Part shown: one piece after another, positions 1 through 6,224 of the stretch
Layout: the number at the start of each line of letters is the position of its first letter
Numbering within the stretch: position 1 is the stretch's first letter
Made by a program: the position numbers and the translations under genes
Origin: Alphaproteobacteria bacterium
Lineage (GTDB): Bacteria; Pseudomonadota; Alphaproteobacteria; Rhizobiales; Beijerinckiaceae
Direction: 5' to 3'
Assembly: GCA_009921785.1 (NCBI GenBank)
Contig: RFXE01000035.1
Location: forward strand, 1-11,646
Length of the DNA: 11,646 nt
The notes under the pieces: model-generated
Told to the model about the DNA's origin: nothing
Database searches by the model: none
Seen by the model: only the letters and a program-made list of their open reading frames with translations

Positions 1-31
1 TAGGACAATCATCAATCCTGGTCTAATGGAC

Positions 32-1762
32 TCAAATATCCGCATAGACGAATTTTTCACCCTTGCCGCCCGGATGGGTCACTGCACCGTCTCGAGCGGA
101 TCCAACCGTTTGCGCATATTTCCAGATCGCGCCCGAACCATATTCATGTTCGCGCGACTTCCAGTCTTTTTTACGGCGAGCCAATTCATCATCGGATAAA
201 TCGACTGACAAAATGCCTTTAATCGCATCAAGATGAATAATGTCGCCATCTTTCAGGAGAGCGATCGGGCCGCCAATGGCCGCTTCAGGACCAACATGAC
301 CCACGCAGAAGCCGCGCGTTGCCCCGGAGAATCGACCATCGGTGATGAGCGCCACTTTATCGCCCATACCTTGCCCATAAAGCGCCGCTGTTGTGGCAAG
401 CATTTCTCGCATACCCGGACCACCGCGCGGTCCTTCGTAACGAATGACGAGAACCTCGCCTTCTTTATACTGACGCTTCGTCACCGCTTCGAAACAGGCT
501 TCTTCATTATCGAAGACGCGCGCCGGACCGGTAAAGACTTGCTTCTCGACAGGCATACCGGCGACTTTCACAATCGCACCTTCGGGAGCGAGATTGCCTT
601 TAAGACCGACAACACCGCCTGTTACTGTCAAAGGTTTGTTTGCGGCATAAACAACATCCTGATCCGGATTCCATTTCACGCTCGCCATATTTTCAGCCAT
701 CGTGCGGCCCGTCACCGTCATGCAATCGCCATGCAGATAACCATGATCAAGCAAGGTCTTCATGAGAAGCGGAATGCCGCCAACTTCAAACATGTCTTTA
801 GCGACATATTTTCCGCCGGGCTTCAAATCAGCAATGTAAGGCGTTTTTTTGAAGATCTCGGCAACATCGAACAAATCAAATTCGATACCCGCTTCATGCG
901 CAATCGCCGGAAGATGCAAAGCCGCATTCGTCGAACCACCCGAAGCAGCAACAACGGTTGCAGCATTCTCAAGCGCTTTGCGGGTTACAATATCGCGCGG
1001 GCGAATATTTTTAGCGATGAGATCCATGATCATCTCGCCCGCTGTGCGGCAGAATTGTTCACGAATTTCATAAGGCGCAGGCGCACCGGCCGAATAAGGC
1101 AATGCAAGACCAATGGCTTCGGACACAGTTGCCATTGTGTTGGCCGTGAATTGCGCGCCACACGCGCCCGAAGACGGACAGGCAACCGCTTCGAGTTCGT
1201 AGAGGTCTTCTTCATTCATCGCGCCGACCGAATGTTTGCCGACCGCTTCGAACACGTCTTGCACGGTCACAGGCTTACCTTTGAAGGTGCCCGGCAAAAT
1301 CGATCCGCCATAGATGAAAATCGACGGCACATTCAAACGCACCATCGCCATCATCATGCCGGGAAGTGATTTGTCGCAGCCCGCCAAGCCGACAATCGCG
1401 TCATAGGAGTGGCCGCGCATGGTGAGCTCGACCGAGTCAGCAATCACTTCGCGCGACACAAGCGAGGATTTCATCCCCTGATGTCCCATCGCAATGCCAT
1501 CAGTCACGGTGATCGTCACGAATTCACGCGGCGTGCCGCCGGCCGCATCAACGCCGCTTTTCACAAATTGGGCCTGATGCATGAGCGTGTTGTTGCAAGG
1601 GGCTGCTTCATTCCAGCAGGAGGCCACGCCGACAAAAGGGCGGCTCATCTGCGCGCGGTTCAAGCCCATCGCATAATAATAAGACCGGTGCGGCGCACGC
1701 GCCGGGCCTTCCGTCACATAGCGGCTGGGCAATTTGGATTTATCAAAAACACGATCGCTCAT
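32..1762 (-). CDS. ilvD: Dihydroxy-acid dehydratase IlvD
   Basis: Cytosolic Fe-S dehydratase that converts 2,3-dihydroxy-isovalerate and 2,3-dihydroxy-3-methylvalerate to the 2-keto acids leading to valine, isoleucine, leucine and pantothenate. The 576-aa product is full length for the short IlvD class; the E. coli type is about 40 residues longer. Visible motifs are the cluster cysteines in NEAAPCN (Cys56), GLAGCDKSLPG (Cys129) and SSGACGAQFTANTM (Cys201). Lys131 in the second motif is the usual carbamylated Mg ligand, and the catalytic serine lies in TDGRFSGATRG near residue 480. The family pattern GACGG reads GACGA here, a mild change beside the cluster cysteine. The ATG at 1762 is chosen because the usual short N-terminus precedes the first conserved block; an AAAGG lies about 12 nt upstream. 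It is divergent from mntH with no sign of an ilv operon. The IlvD/Edd family also contains sugar-acid dehydratases, but the whole sequence reads as true IlvD. Confidence 0.96.
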   Translation of the reverse strand: MSDRVFDKSKLPSRYVTEGPARAPHRSYYYAMGLNRAQMSRPFVGVASCWNEAAPCNNTLMHQAQFVKSGVDAAGGTPREFVTITVTDGIAMGHQGMKSSLVSREVIADSVELTMRGHSYDAIVGLAGCDKSLPGMMMAMVRLNVPSIFIYGGSILPGTFKGKPVTVQDVFEAVGKHSVGAMNEEDLYELEAVACPSSGACGAQFTANTMATVSEAIGLALPYSAGAPAPYEIREQFCRTAGEMIMDLIAKNIRPRDIVTRKALENAATVVAASGGSTNAALHLPAIAHEAGIEFDLFDVAEIFKKTPYIADLKPGGKYVAKDMFEVGGIPLLMKTLLDHGYLHGDCMTVTGRTMAENMASVKWNPDQDVVYAANKPLTVTGGVVGLKGNLAPEGAIVKVAGMPVEKQVFTGPARVFDNEEACFEAVTKRQYKEGEVLVIRYEGPRGGPGMREMLATTAALYGQGMGDKVALITDGRFSGATRGFCVGHVGPEAAIGGPIALLKDGDIIHLDAIKGILSVDLSDDELARRKKDWKSREHEYGSGAIWKYAQTVGSARDGAVTHPGGKGEKFVYADI

Positions 1763-1840
1763 GAGACGTTCTGGCCTTTCAAACCTTCTCTGTCGCGGAC
1801 CGGAAAATCACCTCTCCGTCCGTCTCTCCCTAGGGTCCTG

Positions 1841-1858
1841 ACTGTTTCATCAAACAGT
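1841..1858. repeat. Perfect inverted repeat, possible operator upstream of ilvD
   Basis: ACTGTTT-CATC-AAACAGT has two perfect 7-nt arms around a 4-nt centre, 79 nt upstream of the ilvD start codon. It could be an operator or a small hairpin in the ilvD leader. Its low GC and the lack of a following T-run argue against a terminator. I do not recognise the motif as the site of a named regulator. Confidence 0.45.
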
Positions 1859-1947
1859 GCGGGCGCCACCATGGCGACAAAGGGGTTACTTTTCAATTGC
1901 CGTTCAAGCATTCCAGATCGGCTTCATTGTGGCCAATTTTCGGCAGA

Positions 1948-1967
1948 CAGCCTTCAACCTAAGGCTG
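1948..1967 (+). terminator. Hairpin with nearby T-run, weak terminator candidate
   Basis: CAGCCTT and AAGGCTG form a perfect 7-bp stem with a 6-nt loop. The stem is followed by AGACGTCT, itself palindromic, which runs into five T at about 1975-1979. The T-run starts about 8 nt after the stem, which is far for a standard rho-independent terminator. It reads rightward, yet no known gene ends upstream of it on this strand, so it would stop either an unannotated short transcript or part of the mntH leader. Confidence 0.3.
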
Positions 1968-1990
1968 AGACGTCTTTTTGGTCGGATGTG

Positions 1991-2007
1991 TTGTGCCCAT
2001 GTCACAA
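1991..2007. promoter_or_regulatory. TTGTG-N7-CACAA palindrome upstream of mntH
   Basis: TTGTG at 1991-1995 and CACAA at 2003-2007 are perfect inverted half-sites separated by 7 nt, about 85 nt before the mntH start. The size and symmetry suit a dimeric transcription factor. It resembles a CRP/FNR-type site (TGTGA-N6-TCACA) with altered spacing and does not resemble the Fur/Mur boxes I know. The operator role is inferred from position only. Confidence 0.3.
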
Positions 2008-2066
2008 AAAAACCGATCCCACGGCCTTACCTCCTTCGAAATTATTGACTTGGCCTTGAGGAAGGC

Positions 2067-2087
2067 ATGGCAATGAGCGATCTATAG
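2067..2087 (+). other. Mini-ORF before mntH, in the same frame, ended by TAG
   Basis: The strong Shine-Dalgarno GAGGAAGG at 2058-2065 is followed by ATG at 2067 and, better spaced, ATG at 2073. The frame reads M-A-M-S-D-L and stops at TAG 2085-2087. After one more codon (AGG) the mntH ATG at 2091 follows in the same reading frame. It is either a tiny leader peptide whose stop feeds reinitiation at mntH, or the original mntH N-terminus cut by an amber mutation. The Shine-Dalgarno also lies partly inside a 5-bp hairpin, GCCTT-GAGG-AAGGC, at 2053-2066. Confidence 0.4.
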
Positions 2088-2090
2088 AGG

Positions 2091-3413
2091 ATGACTGGGA
2101 TTCTGGACCAACAACGCCCGCAAACGCTCCATGGTTTGCGTGCCGATCACGAAACTGTTCAGGTTGCTGCCCATTGGTCTTTCGGGCGGAAGCTTCTGGC
2201 CTTTCTCGGGCCCGGCTATCTCGTGGCTGTCGGCTATATGGACCCGGGCAATTGGGCGACCTCACTCGCAGGTGGTTCGAAATTCGGCTACGCGCTCTTA
2301 TCTGTGGTTCTGCTTTCAAGCCTTACCGCGATTATCCTTCAATCTCTTGCCGCGCGTCTCGCTGTAGCGACCGGCAAGGATTTAGCCGAGACCTGTCGCG
2401 AAAATCTGCCCGCTCCCCTCAATCTCTTTCTGTTTTTTCTAGCCGAGATTGCCATCATCGCCACGGATATTGCCGAAGTCATCGGCACGGCCATCGGGCT
2501 TCAACTGCTCTTCGGATGGCCCCTTCCCGTCGGAATCGCGGTCACGGCGCTCGATGCGCTCCTGATCCTTGCGCTACAGCGCTACGGGTTCCGTACGATT
2601 GAAGCCGTTGTGATCGGGATTCTGGCGCTCATTACCTTTTGTTTTGTCGTCGAAATCGCGCTGGCAAAACCCGATTGGTCCGCCGTGTTTCCGGGGCTCG
2701 TTCCGAGTTCTGTCATTCTGACCAATCCCGAAATGCTTTATCTCGCTCTCGGGATTTTGGGCGCGACCGTTATGCCCCATAATCTTTATCTTCACTCCGG
2801 CATCGTTCAGACACGGATGCTGGGCTCAAGCCCGAAAGAACGGCGCGAGAGCCTCACTTTCGCGACCATCGATTCAAGCATCGCGCTCTGCTTTGCCTTT
2901 CTCATCAATGCCGCGATCCTGATCCTCTCGGCGGCAACCTTTCACGCCAATGGAAAGACGGGGATCGCCGAATTGTCCGAGGCCCATGCGCTGCTTGAAC
3001 CGCTGCTTGGGACATCACTCGCCCCGATCCTCTTTGCCATCGCGCTCATCGGCTGCGGGCTAAACGCCACGGTGACGGCGACCCTCGCCGGTCAGATTGT
3101 GTTTGAGGGCTTTCTCAAAATCGCGTTCCGCCCTTGGGTCCAGCGGCTGGTGACGCGGTTAATCGCGGTCGGGCCCGCCGCTTTCGTCGCCTTTGCCTAT
3201 GGCAATGAGGGCGCGACACGGTTGCTCGTCTTCAGTCAGGTCGTCTTGAGCCTGCAATTGCCTTTTGCCGTTGTACCCCTCGTCCTGTTCACCGCCTCAA
3301 AAAAACGGATGGGGGCATTGGTCGCGCCCCGGCTTCTCACTGCACTCGCGGTAGCCATCGCGCTTGTGATCATTGGGCTGAATGTCACGCTTGTGATCGG
3401 CGTCTTCAGCTAA
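2091..3413 (+). CDS. mntH: Nramp-family divalent metal importer MntH
   Basis: Inner-membrane proton-coupled importer of Mn(II), and usually Fe(II), of the Nramp family. The 440-aa length and roughly eleven hydrophobic segments are typical. The metal-binding signature DPGNW in TM1 (residues 51-55) and MPHN in TM6 (228-231) are both intact, so the protein should be functional. The N-terminal tail before FLGPGYLVAVGYMDPGN is about 37 residues, normal for the family. The start is uncertain: AGAGG abuts the ATG at 2091 with no spacer, while the good ribosome-binding site serves ATGs at 2067 and 2073 that are in frame but closed by TAG at 2085-2087. The gene stands alone, with no mntR, mur or sit gene beside it. 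I could not identify a metal-responsive operator with confidence. Confidence 0.94.
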   Translation: MTGILDQQRPQTLHGLRADHETVQVAAHWSFGRKLLAFLGPGYLVAVGYMDPGNWATSLAGGSKFGYALLSVVLLSSLTAIILQSLAARLAVATGKDLAETCRENLPAPLNLFLFFLAEIAIIATDIAEVIGTAIGLQLLFGWPLPVGIAVTALDALLILALQRYGFRTIEAVVIGILALITFCFVVEIALAKPDWSAVFPGLVPSSVILTNPEMLYLALGILGATVMPHNLYLHSGIVQTRMLGSSPKERRESLTFATIDSSIALCFAFLINAAILILSAATFHANGKTGIAELSEAHALLEPLLGTSLAPILFAIALIGCGLNATVTATLAGQIVFEGFLKIAFRPWVQRLVTRLIAVGPAAFVAFAYGNEGATRLLVFSQVVLSLQLPFAVVPLVLFTASKKRMGALVAPRLLTALAVAIALVIIGLNVTLVIGVFS

Positions 3414-3668
3414 CAAGGCGGCGAGCATTTATATCCGCTAACCCCTTGCCTTTCCGAGGCTTTGCCAGTAGGTAAGCGCCTTCAATCGCGGTCGATCGGC
3501 CGGTGGCTGGAAGGAAAACCCGGGTTTCCGGGCAGGAGAATCCCTCTCCGTTTCCCTTGTCTCCGCCTTCGTTGCTCTCTCGTTTCGGGCCTTTCCTCGG
3601 ATGTAAAAATCCAAGTGGCTCGAAGGGCTTGGCGCCGAAAGCTCGCGTGAAACAGGAAAGGCTAACCC
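3414..3668 (+). other. mntH-rpsF gap with long rpsF leader
   Basis: There is no clear terminator after mntH; CAAGG at 3414-3418 could pair with CCTTG at 3444-3448, but the stem is broken and has no T-run. A promoter candidate at 3446-3474 would give a leader of roughly 185 nt before rpsF. That leader contains the palindrome AAACCCGGGTTT (3516-3527), overlapping a CCCGG-GTTT-CCGGG hairpin (3519-3532). It also holds a pyrimidine-rich stretch without a single A (3541-3600) and small stems near 3599-3645. Leaders of rpsF often carry an S6:S18-binding RNA structure; I cannot confirm that fold here by eye. Confidence 0.55.
3446..3474 (+). promoter_or_regulatory. Candidate sigma-70 promoter of the rpsF operon
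   Basis: TTGCCT at 3446-3451 and TAGGTA at 3469-3474 are separated by exactly 17 nt. The -35 is preceded by C, as in the alphaproteobacterial housekeeping consensus. Transcription would start near 3482, leaving a long 5' leader. The elements are imperfect, so this is a candidate only. Confidence 0.35.
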
Positions 3669-4127
3669 ATGGCTCTCTACGAGCATGTTATCCTCGTGCG
3701 CCAAGATGTAACGGCGCAGCAGGTCGAGGCCATCAATGAACAGTTCAAAGGCGTGATCGAAGCCAATGGCGGCAAGGTCACGAAGGTTGAATATTGGGGC
3801 GTGAAGACCCTCGCCTTCCGGATCAAGAAGAACCGGAAAGCGCATTTCACACTTCTCAATGTTGACGCTCCGCACACCGCCGTTGCGGAAGTCGAGCGTC
3901 TCGAAGCGATCAGCGAAGACGTGATCCGCTCGCTCACCATCCGTGTCGAAGCGCTGGAAGAAGGCCCCTCGGCCATGCTCCAGAAGCGCGATCGTGATGA
4001 TGACCGTGGTGATCGTGGTCCGGGCGGCCGTCCAGGTGGCAGCCGCTTCGGTGGTGGAGGCGGCAGCGGCCGCGCTCCGCGTCCCCCCCGTCGTGAAGAA
4101 GGCGATGCCGAAGAGGAGAGCTTCTGA
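3669..4127 (+). CDS. rpsF: 30S ribosomal protein S6
   Basis: Component of the 30S platform that binds 16S rRNA together with S18. Residues 1-100 form the S6 fold, starting MALYEHVILVRQD with the conserved block EYWGVKTLAFRIKKNRKAHF (41-60). At 152 aa it is longer than E. coli S6. The extra length is a low-complexity tail from about residue 107, rich in R, D and G, that ends in an acidic stretch. C-terminal extensions of this kind are common in alphaproteobacteria and are probably disordered. A strong Shine-Dalgarno, AGGAAAG at 3654-3660, supports the ATG at 3669. The stop overlaps the rpsR start in TGATG, so the two should be translationally coupled. No ssb gene lies between rpsF and rpsR, unlike in Firmicutes. 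Confidence 0.98.
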   Translation: MALYEHVILVRQDVTAQQVEAINEQFKGVIEANGGKVTKVEYWGVKTLAFRIKKNRKAHFTLLNVDAPHTAVAEVERLEAISEDVIRSLTIRVEALEEGPSAMLQKRDRDDDRGDRGPGGRPGGSRFGGGGGSGRAPRPPRREEGDAEEESF

Positions 4128-4378
4128 TGTCAGCTGTTGAATCATCGGGCGGCGCTCGTCGTCCCTTCTATCGTCGTCGCAAGTCCTGCCCGTTCACGGG
4201 CACGAATGCCCCGAAGATCGATTACAAGGATACGCGTTTGCTCTCGCGCTACATTTCAGAGCGCGGCAAGATCGTACCGTCACGCATCACGGCTGTGTCG
4301 GCCAAGAAGCAACGCGAATTGGCGCAAGCCATCAAGCGCGCACGCTTCCTCGGCCTCCTGCCTTACGTGATCGCGTAA
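4127..4378 (+). CDS. rpsR: 30S ribosomal protein S18
   Basis: Small basic 30S protein of 83 aa that pairs with S6 on the platform. It has the family core: a basic N-terminus RRPFYRRRKSCPFTG, the KIDYKDTRLLSRYISERGKI block (residues 30-49), and the C-terminal helix ending ARFLGLLPYV. The ATG at 4127 shares its A with the TGA stop of rpsF, giving equimolar coupled expression of the S6/S18 pair. The length is normal. It carries a single Cys (in SCPFTG). Confidence 0.98.
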   Translation: MSAVESSGGARRPFYRRRKSCPFTGTNAPKIDYKDTRLLSRYISERGKIVPSRITAVSAKKQRELAQAIKRARFLGLLPYVIA

Positions 4379-4405
4379 GACGTCAATCGTCTTCAAACAG
4401 ATTTG

Positions 4406-4425
4406 CCGGGACCTACGGGTCCCGG
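4406..4425 (+). terminator. GC-rich hairpin after rpsR (terminator or attenuator)
   Basis: CCGGGACC and GGTCCCGG form a perfect 8-bp stem with a TACG loop, 28 nt after the rpsR stop. The following sequence TTCTCTTC is T-rich but has no clean T-run. It may lower transcription into the DUF2232-rplI half of the operon or protect the 3' end of rpsF-rpsR mRNA. It could be a full terminator, but no good promoter is seen between it and 4537. Confidence 0.55.
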
Positions 4426-4536
4426 TTCTCTTCATCAAATATCGGGTGAACGCAGCTTTTGCCGCAGCCGGATATGTTGGAACGGACACATGATCCGTTC
4501 CTAACCGCCCCTCACAGGGGTCAGCGGGACAGCGGG

Positions 4537-5520
4537 ATGACCACAGGTCGGAATTGGGCATTTGGTGCGGGATGCGGCGCGGTTTCAGCGCTGCTTTTTG
4601 CCGTTATTTCAACGGGTTCCCCGCTTGCCTTCCTGCTTTACCTTATCGCTCCCCTTCCCATTTTGATTGCGACTTTGGGCTTTGGCCATCATGCCGGGCT
4701 CGTGGCGACGCTTATTTCACTCGCCGTGACCGCACTTATTTTCTCGCCGTTAGCGGGCGTTATTCAGGCGCTCTCGATTGGCCTGCCATCATGGTTCACC
4801 GCTTATCTTTTATTGCTCGGCCGCTCGTCAGAGACTGACGCGCCCGAAAAGATGGAATGGTATCCGCTCGGCCGGGTTCTCTTCTGGATCATCGGCCTGT
4901 CGGCCGCTCTTACACTTGCCGGCGCTGTGATGATTGCCCCCGATTACGCGGGCTTTGTCGCCACCTTCGGCCGCGCGGTTGATGTGGTTCTGACTTATGA
5001 CCCTGATCTTGTAGCCGGACTTTCAGCCGAAGAGAAAACCCAATTCATCGAGACGCTCTCTTCTCTTCTCGCCAATATCGCGGCGCCGATAAGCACCGCC
5101 GCGAGCGTTGCGATTTCCGTGCTGCTTCTTTGGGTGGCGGGGCGCATCGTCCAGGCTTCGGGCCGCTTGCCCCGGCCTTGGCCCGATCTGTCAACTCTCA
5201 AGCTGCCGCGCCTTGCAGTTCCCGCTCTGGTCTTTTCGCTCGCTCTTGCGATTGCTGCGCATGATTATCCCGCGCTTGCAGGGCGGATCGGCCTTGCCGG
5301 ATTAATTACTGGCTTTTGCTTGCAAGGCCTTGCGGTTCTTCACGGCATTACACGGCCTTTGAAATCACGCCGCAGCCTGCTCTTCGCGATCTATCTCGTT
5401 TTCGTACTGCTTCCCGGATGGCCGGTCATCGGCATCGCGCTTCTGGGGATTGCCGATATGTGGCTCTCATTCCGGACACGGTTTTCAACCGCGCCCCTTC
5501 CCTCCAACTCTGCTTCCTAA
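4537..5520 (+). CDS. DUF2232 multi-pass membrane protein
   Basis: Integral membrane protein of 327 aa, very rich in hydrophobic segments (about seven or eight), with no catalytic motif I can see. By sequence character and position between rpsR and rplI it matches the DUF2232 (YybS-like) family found at this spot in many alphaproteobacteria. Its function is unknown; the family has some likeness to small-molecule or vitamin transport membrane subunits. The ATG at 4537 is preferred because the N-terminus MTTGRNWAFGAG then leads straight into the first membrane segment. An upstream TTG at 4459 would add 26 polar residues unlike a membrane protein start. The ribosome-binding site is poor (GCGGGAC shortly upstream; AGGGG at 4516-4520 is 16 nt away, inside the small hairpin CCCCT-CAC-AGGGG). 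rplI follows 21 nt after the stop, so the two are probably co-transcribed. Confidence 0.88.
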   Translation: MTTGRNWAFGAGCGAVSALLFAVISTGSPLAFLLYLIAPLPILIATLGFGHHAGLVATLISLAVTALIFSPLAGVIQALSIGLPSWFTAYLLLLGRSSETDAPEKMEWYPLGRVLFWIIGLSAALTLAGAVMIAPDYAGFVATFGRAVDVVLTYDPDLVAGLSAEEKTQFIETLSSLLANIAAPISTAASVAISVLLLWVAGRIVQASGRLPRPWPDLSTLKLPRLAVPALVFSLALAIAAHDYPALAGRIGLAGLITGFCLQGLAVLHGITRPLKSRRSLLFAIYLVFVLLPGWPVIGIALLGIADMWLSFRTRFSTAPLPSNSAS

Positions 5521-5541
5521 AATCAAGAAAGGATTATTACC

Positions 5542-6102
5542 ATGCAAGTCATTCTTCTCGAGCGCGTTCCCAATCTCGGACAAATGGGCGATGTCGTCCG
5601 TGTGAAAGACGGTTACGCCCGCAACTTCCTTTTGCCGCGTCAAAAAGCTTTGCGCGCGACGAAAGAAAACATTGCTCATTTCGAAACGCAGCGTGCGCAG
5701 CTTGAAGCCCGCAATCTCGCCGCGAAAAAAGACGCTTCAGCCGTTGCTGAAAAGCTTGACGGTCAGTCTTTCGTCATCATCCGTCAGGCCGGCGAAATGG
5801 GTCAGCTCTATGGTTCAGTGGCTGCACGTGACATCTCTGATGCGGCCACCGCAGGCGGCTTCAGCCTTAACCGCAATCAGGTTGTCTTGAACATTCCGAT
5901 CAAGACCATTGGCTTGCATTCTGTGCCGGTTCTTCTGCATCCAGAAGTCTCCGTCAAAATCACCGTGAACGTTGCGCGTAGCCCTGAAGAAGCTGAACGT
6001 CAGGCCCGTGGTGAAAGCGCGATCGTGCGCGAAGAAGTCAATCTTGACGATCTCGGCCTCGAAGTCGGTGCAGCCTTGGCCGAAAGCGCTGGCGACGAGT
6101 GA
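5542..6102 (+). CDS. rplI: 50S ribosomal protein L9
   Basis: Protein of the 50S subunit at the base of the L1 stalk, binding 23S rRNA. It affects reading-frame maintenance. The N-domain signature GQMGDVVRVKDGYARNFLLP (residues 13-32) is perfect, followed by a long charged connecting helix (about 40-75) and the C-domain. At 186 aa it exceeds E. coli L9 (149 aa). The extra part is a C-terminal acidic extension, VREEVNLDDLGLEVGAALAESAGDE-like in character, seen in alphaproteobacterial L9. The Shine-Dalgarno AAGAAAGGA at 5525-5533 fits the ATG at 5542. It ends the ribosomal operon and is followed by a strong terminator. Confidence 0.98.
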   Translation: MQVILLERVPNLGQMGDVVRVKDGYARNFLLPRQKALRATKENIAHFETQRAQLEARNLAAKKDASAVAEKLDGQSFVIIRQAGEMGQLYGSVAARDISDAATAGGFSLNRNQVVLNIPIKTIGLHSVPVLLHPEVSVKITVNVARSPEEAERQARGESAIVREEVNLDDLGLEVGAALAESAGDE

Positions 6103-6129
6103 TATCGGGCTTAAACCCCTACTAAGTCA

Positions 6130-6157
6130 AAAAAGCCCGGCGAAAGTCGGGCTTTTT
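6130..6157 (+). terminator. Rho-independent terminator after rplI
   Basis: AAAAAGCCCG and CGGGCTTTTT are perfect complements. Inside them a G-T and a C-G pair close a GAAA tetraloop, and the stem runs directly into T5. It lies 27 nt after the rplI stop. The A-run on the left arm means it could also act on the opposite strand, though nothing is transcribed leftward here. It ends the rpsF-rpsR-DUF2232-rplI unit. Confidence 0.92.
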
Positions 6158-6192
6158 CAATTGATTGACCAAAGCAAGAAAAATCGCGCTTA

Positions 6193-6212
6193 AACCAAAT
6201 GTTTCTTTGGTT
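6193..6212. repeat. Inverted repeat upstream of dnaB
   Basis: AACCAAA and TTTGGTT are perfect 7-nt arms around the 6-nt centre TGTTTC, 110 nt before dnaB. The stem is AT-rich and has no T-run, so it is not a terminator. An operator for the dnaB transcript is possible; I do not recognise the motif. Confidence 0.4.
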
Positions 6213-6224
6213 CCCTGTGCGCGC

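Larger units (their letters stand above)
1763..2090. other. Divergent ilvD-mntH intergenic region
   Basis: This 328-nt gap must hold the promoters of both ilvD (leftward) and mntH (rightward). I see no convincing sigma-70 promoter; TTGACT at 2045-2050 is a good -35 but has no -10 at the right distance. The gap does contain perfect short inverted repeats: 1841-1858, 1948-1967 (followed by five T at about 1975-1979), 1991-2007 and 2053-2066. These are listed separately. No tRNA or recognisable riboswitch was found, and the small open frames crossing it have no ribosome-binding context or familiar sequence. Confidence 0.7.

Noticed and set aside
233..1369. Long open frame (378 codons) on the plus strand opposite ilvD
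   Set aside because: It is rich in Arg and His, looks like no family I know, has no ribosome-binding context, and lies wholly antisense to a perfectly conserved ilvD. It follows from ilvD codon bias.
32..1762. ilvD as a sugar-acid (arabinonate/xylonate) dehydratase
   Set aside because: The family shares the fold and cluster motifs, but the whole protein reads as the short-form biosynthetic IlvD and there are no sugar transport or catabolic genes nearby.
4459..4536. Extended TTG start for the DUF2232 gene
   Set aside because: It adds 26 polar residues before a membrane segment, has no ribosome-binding site, and would run over the small hairpin at 4508-4520.
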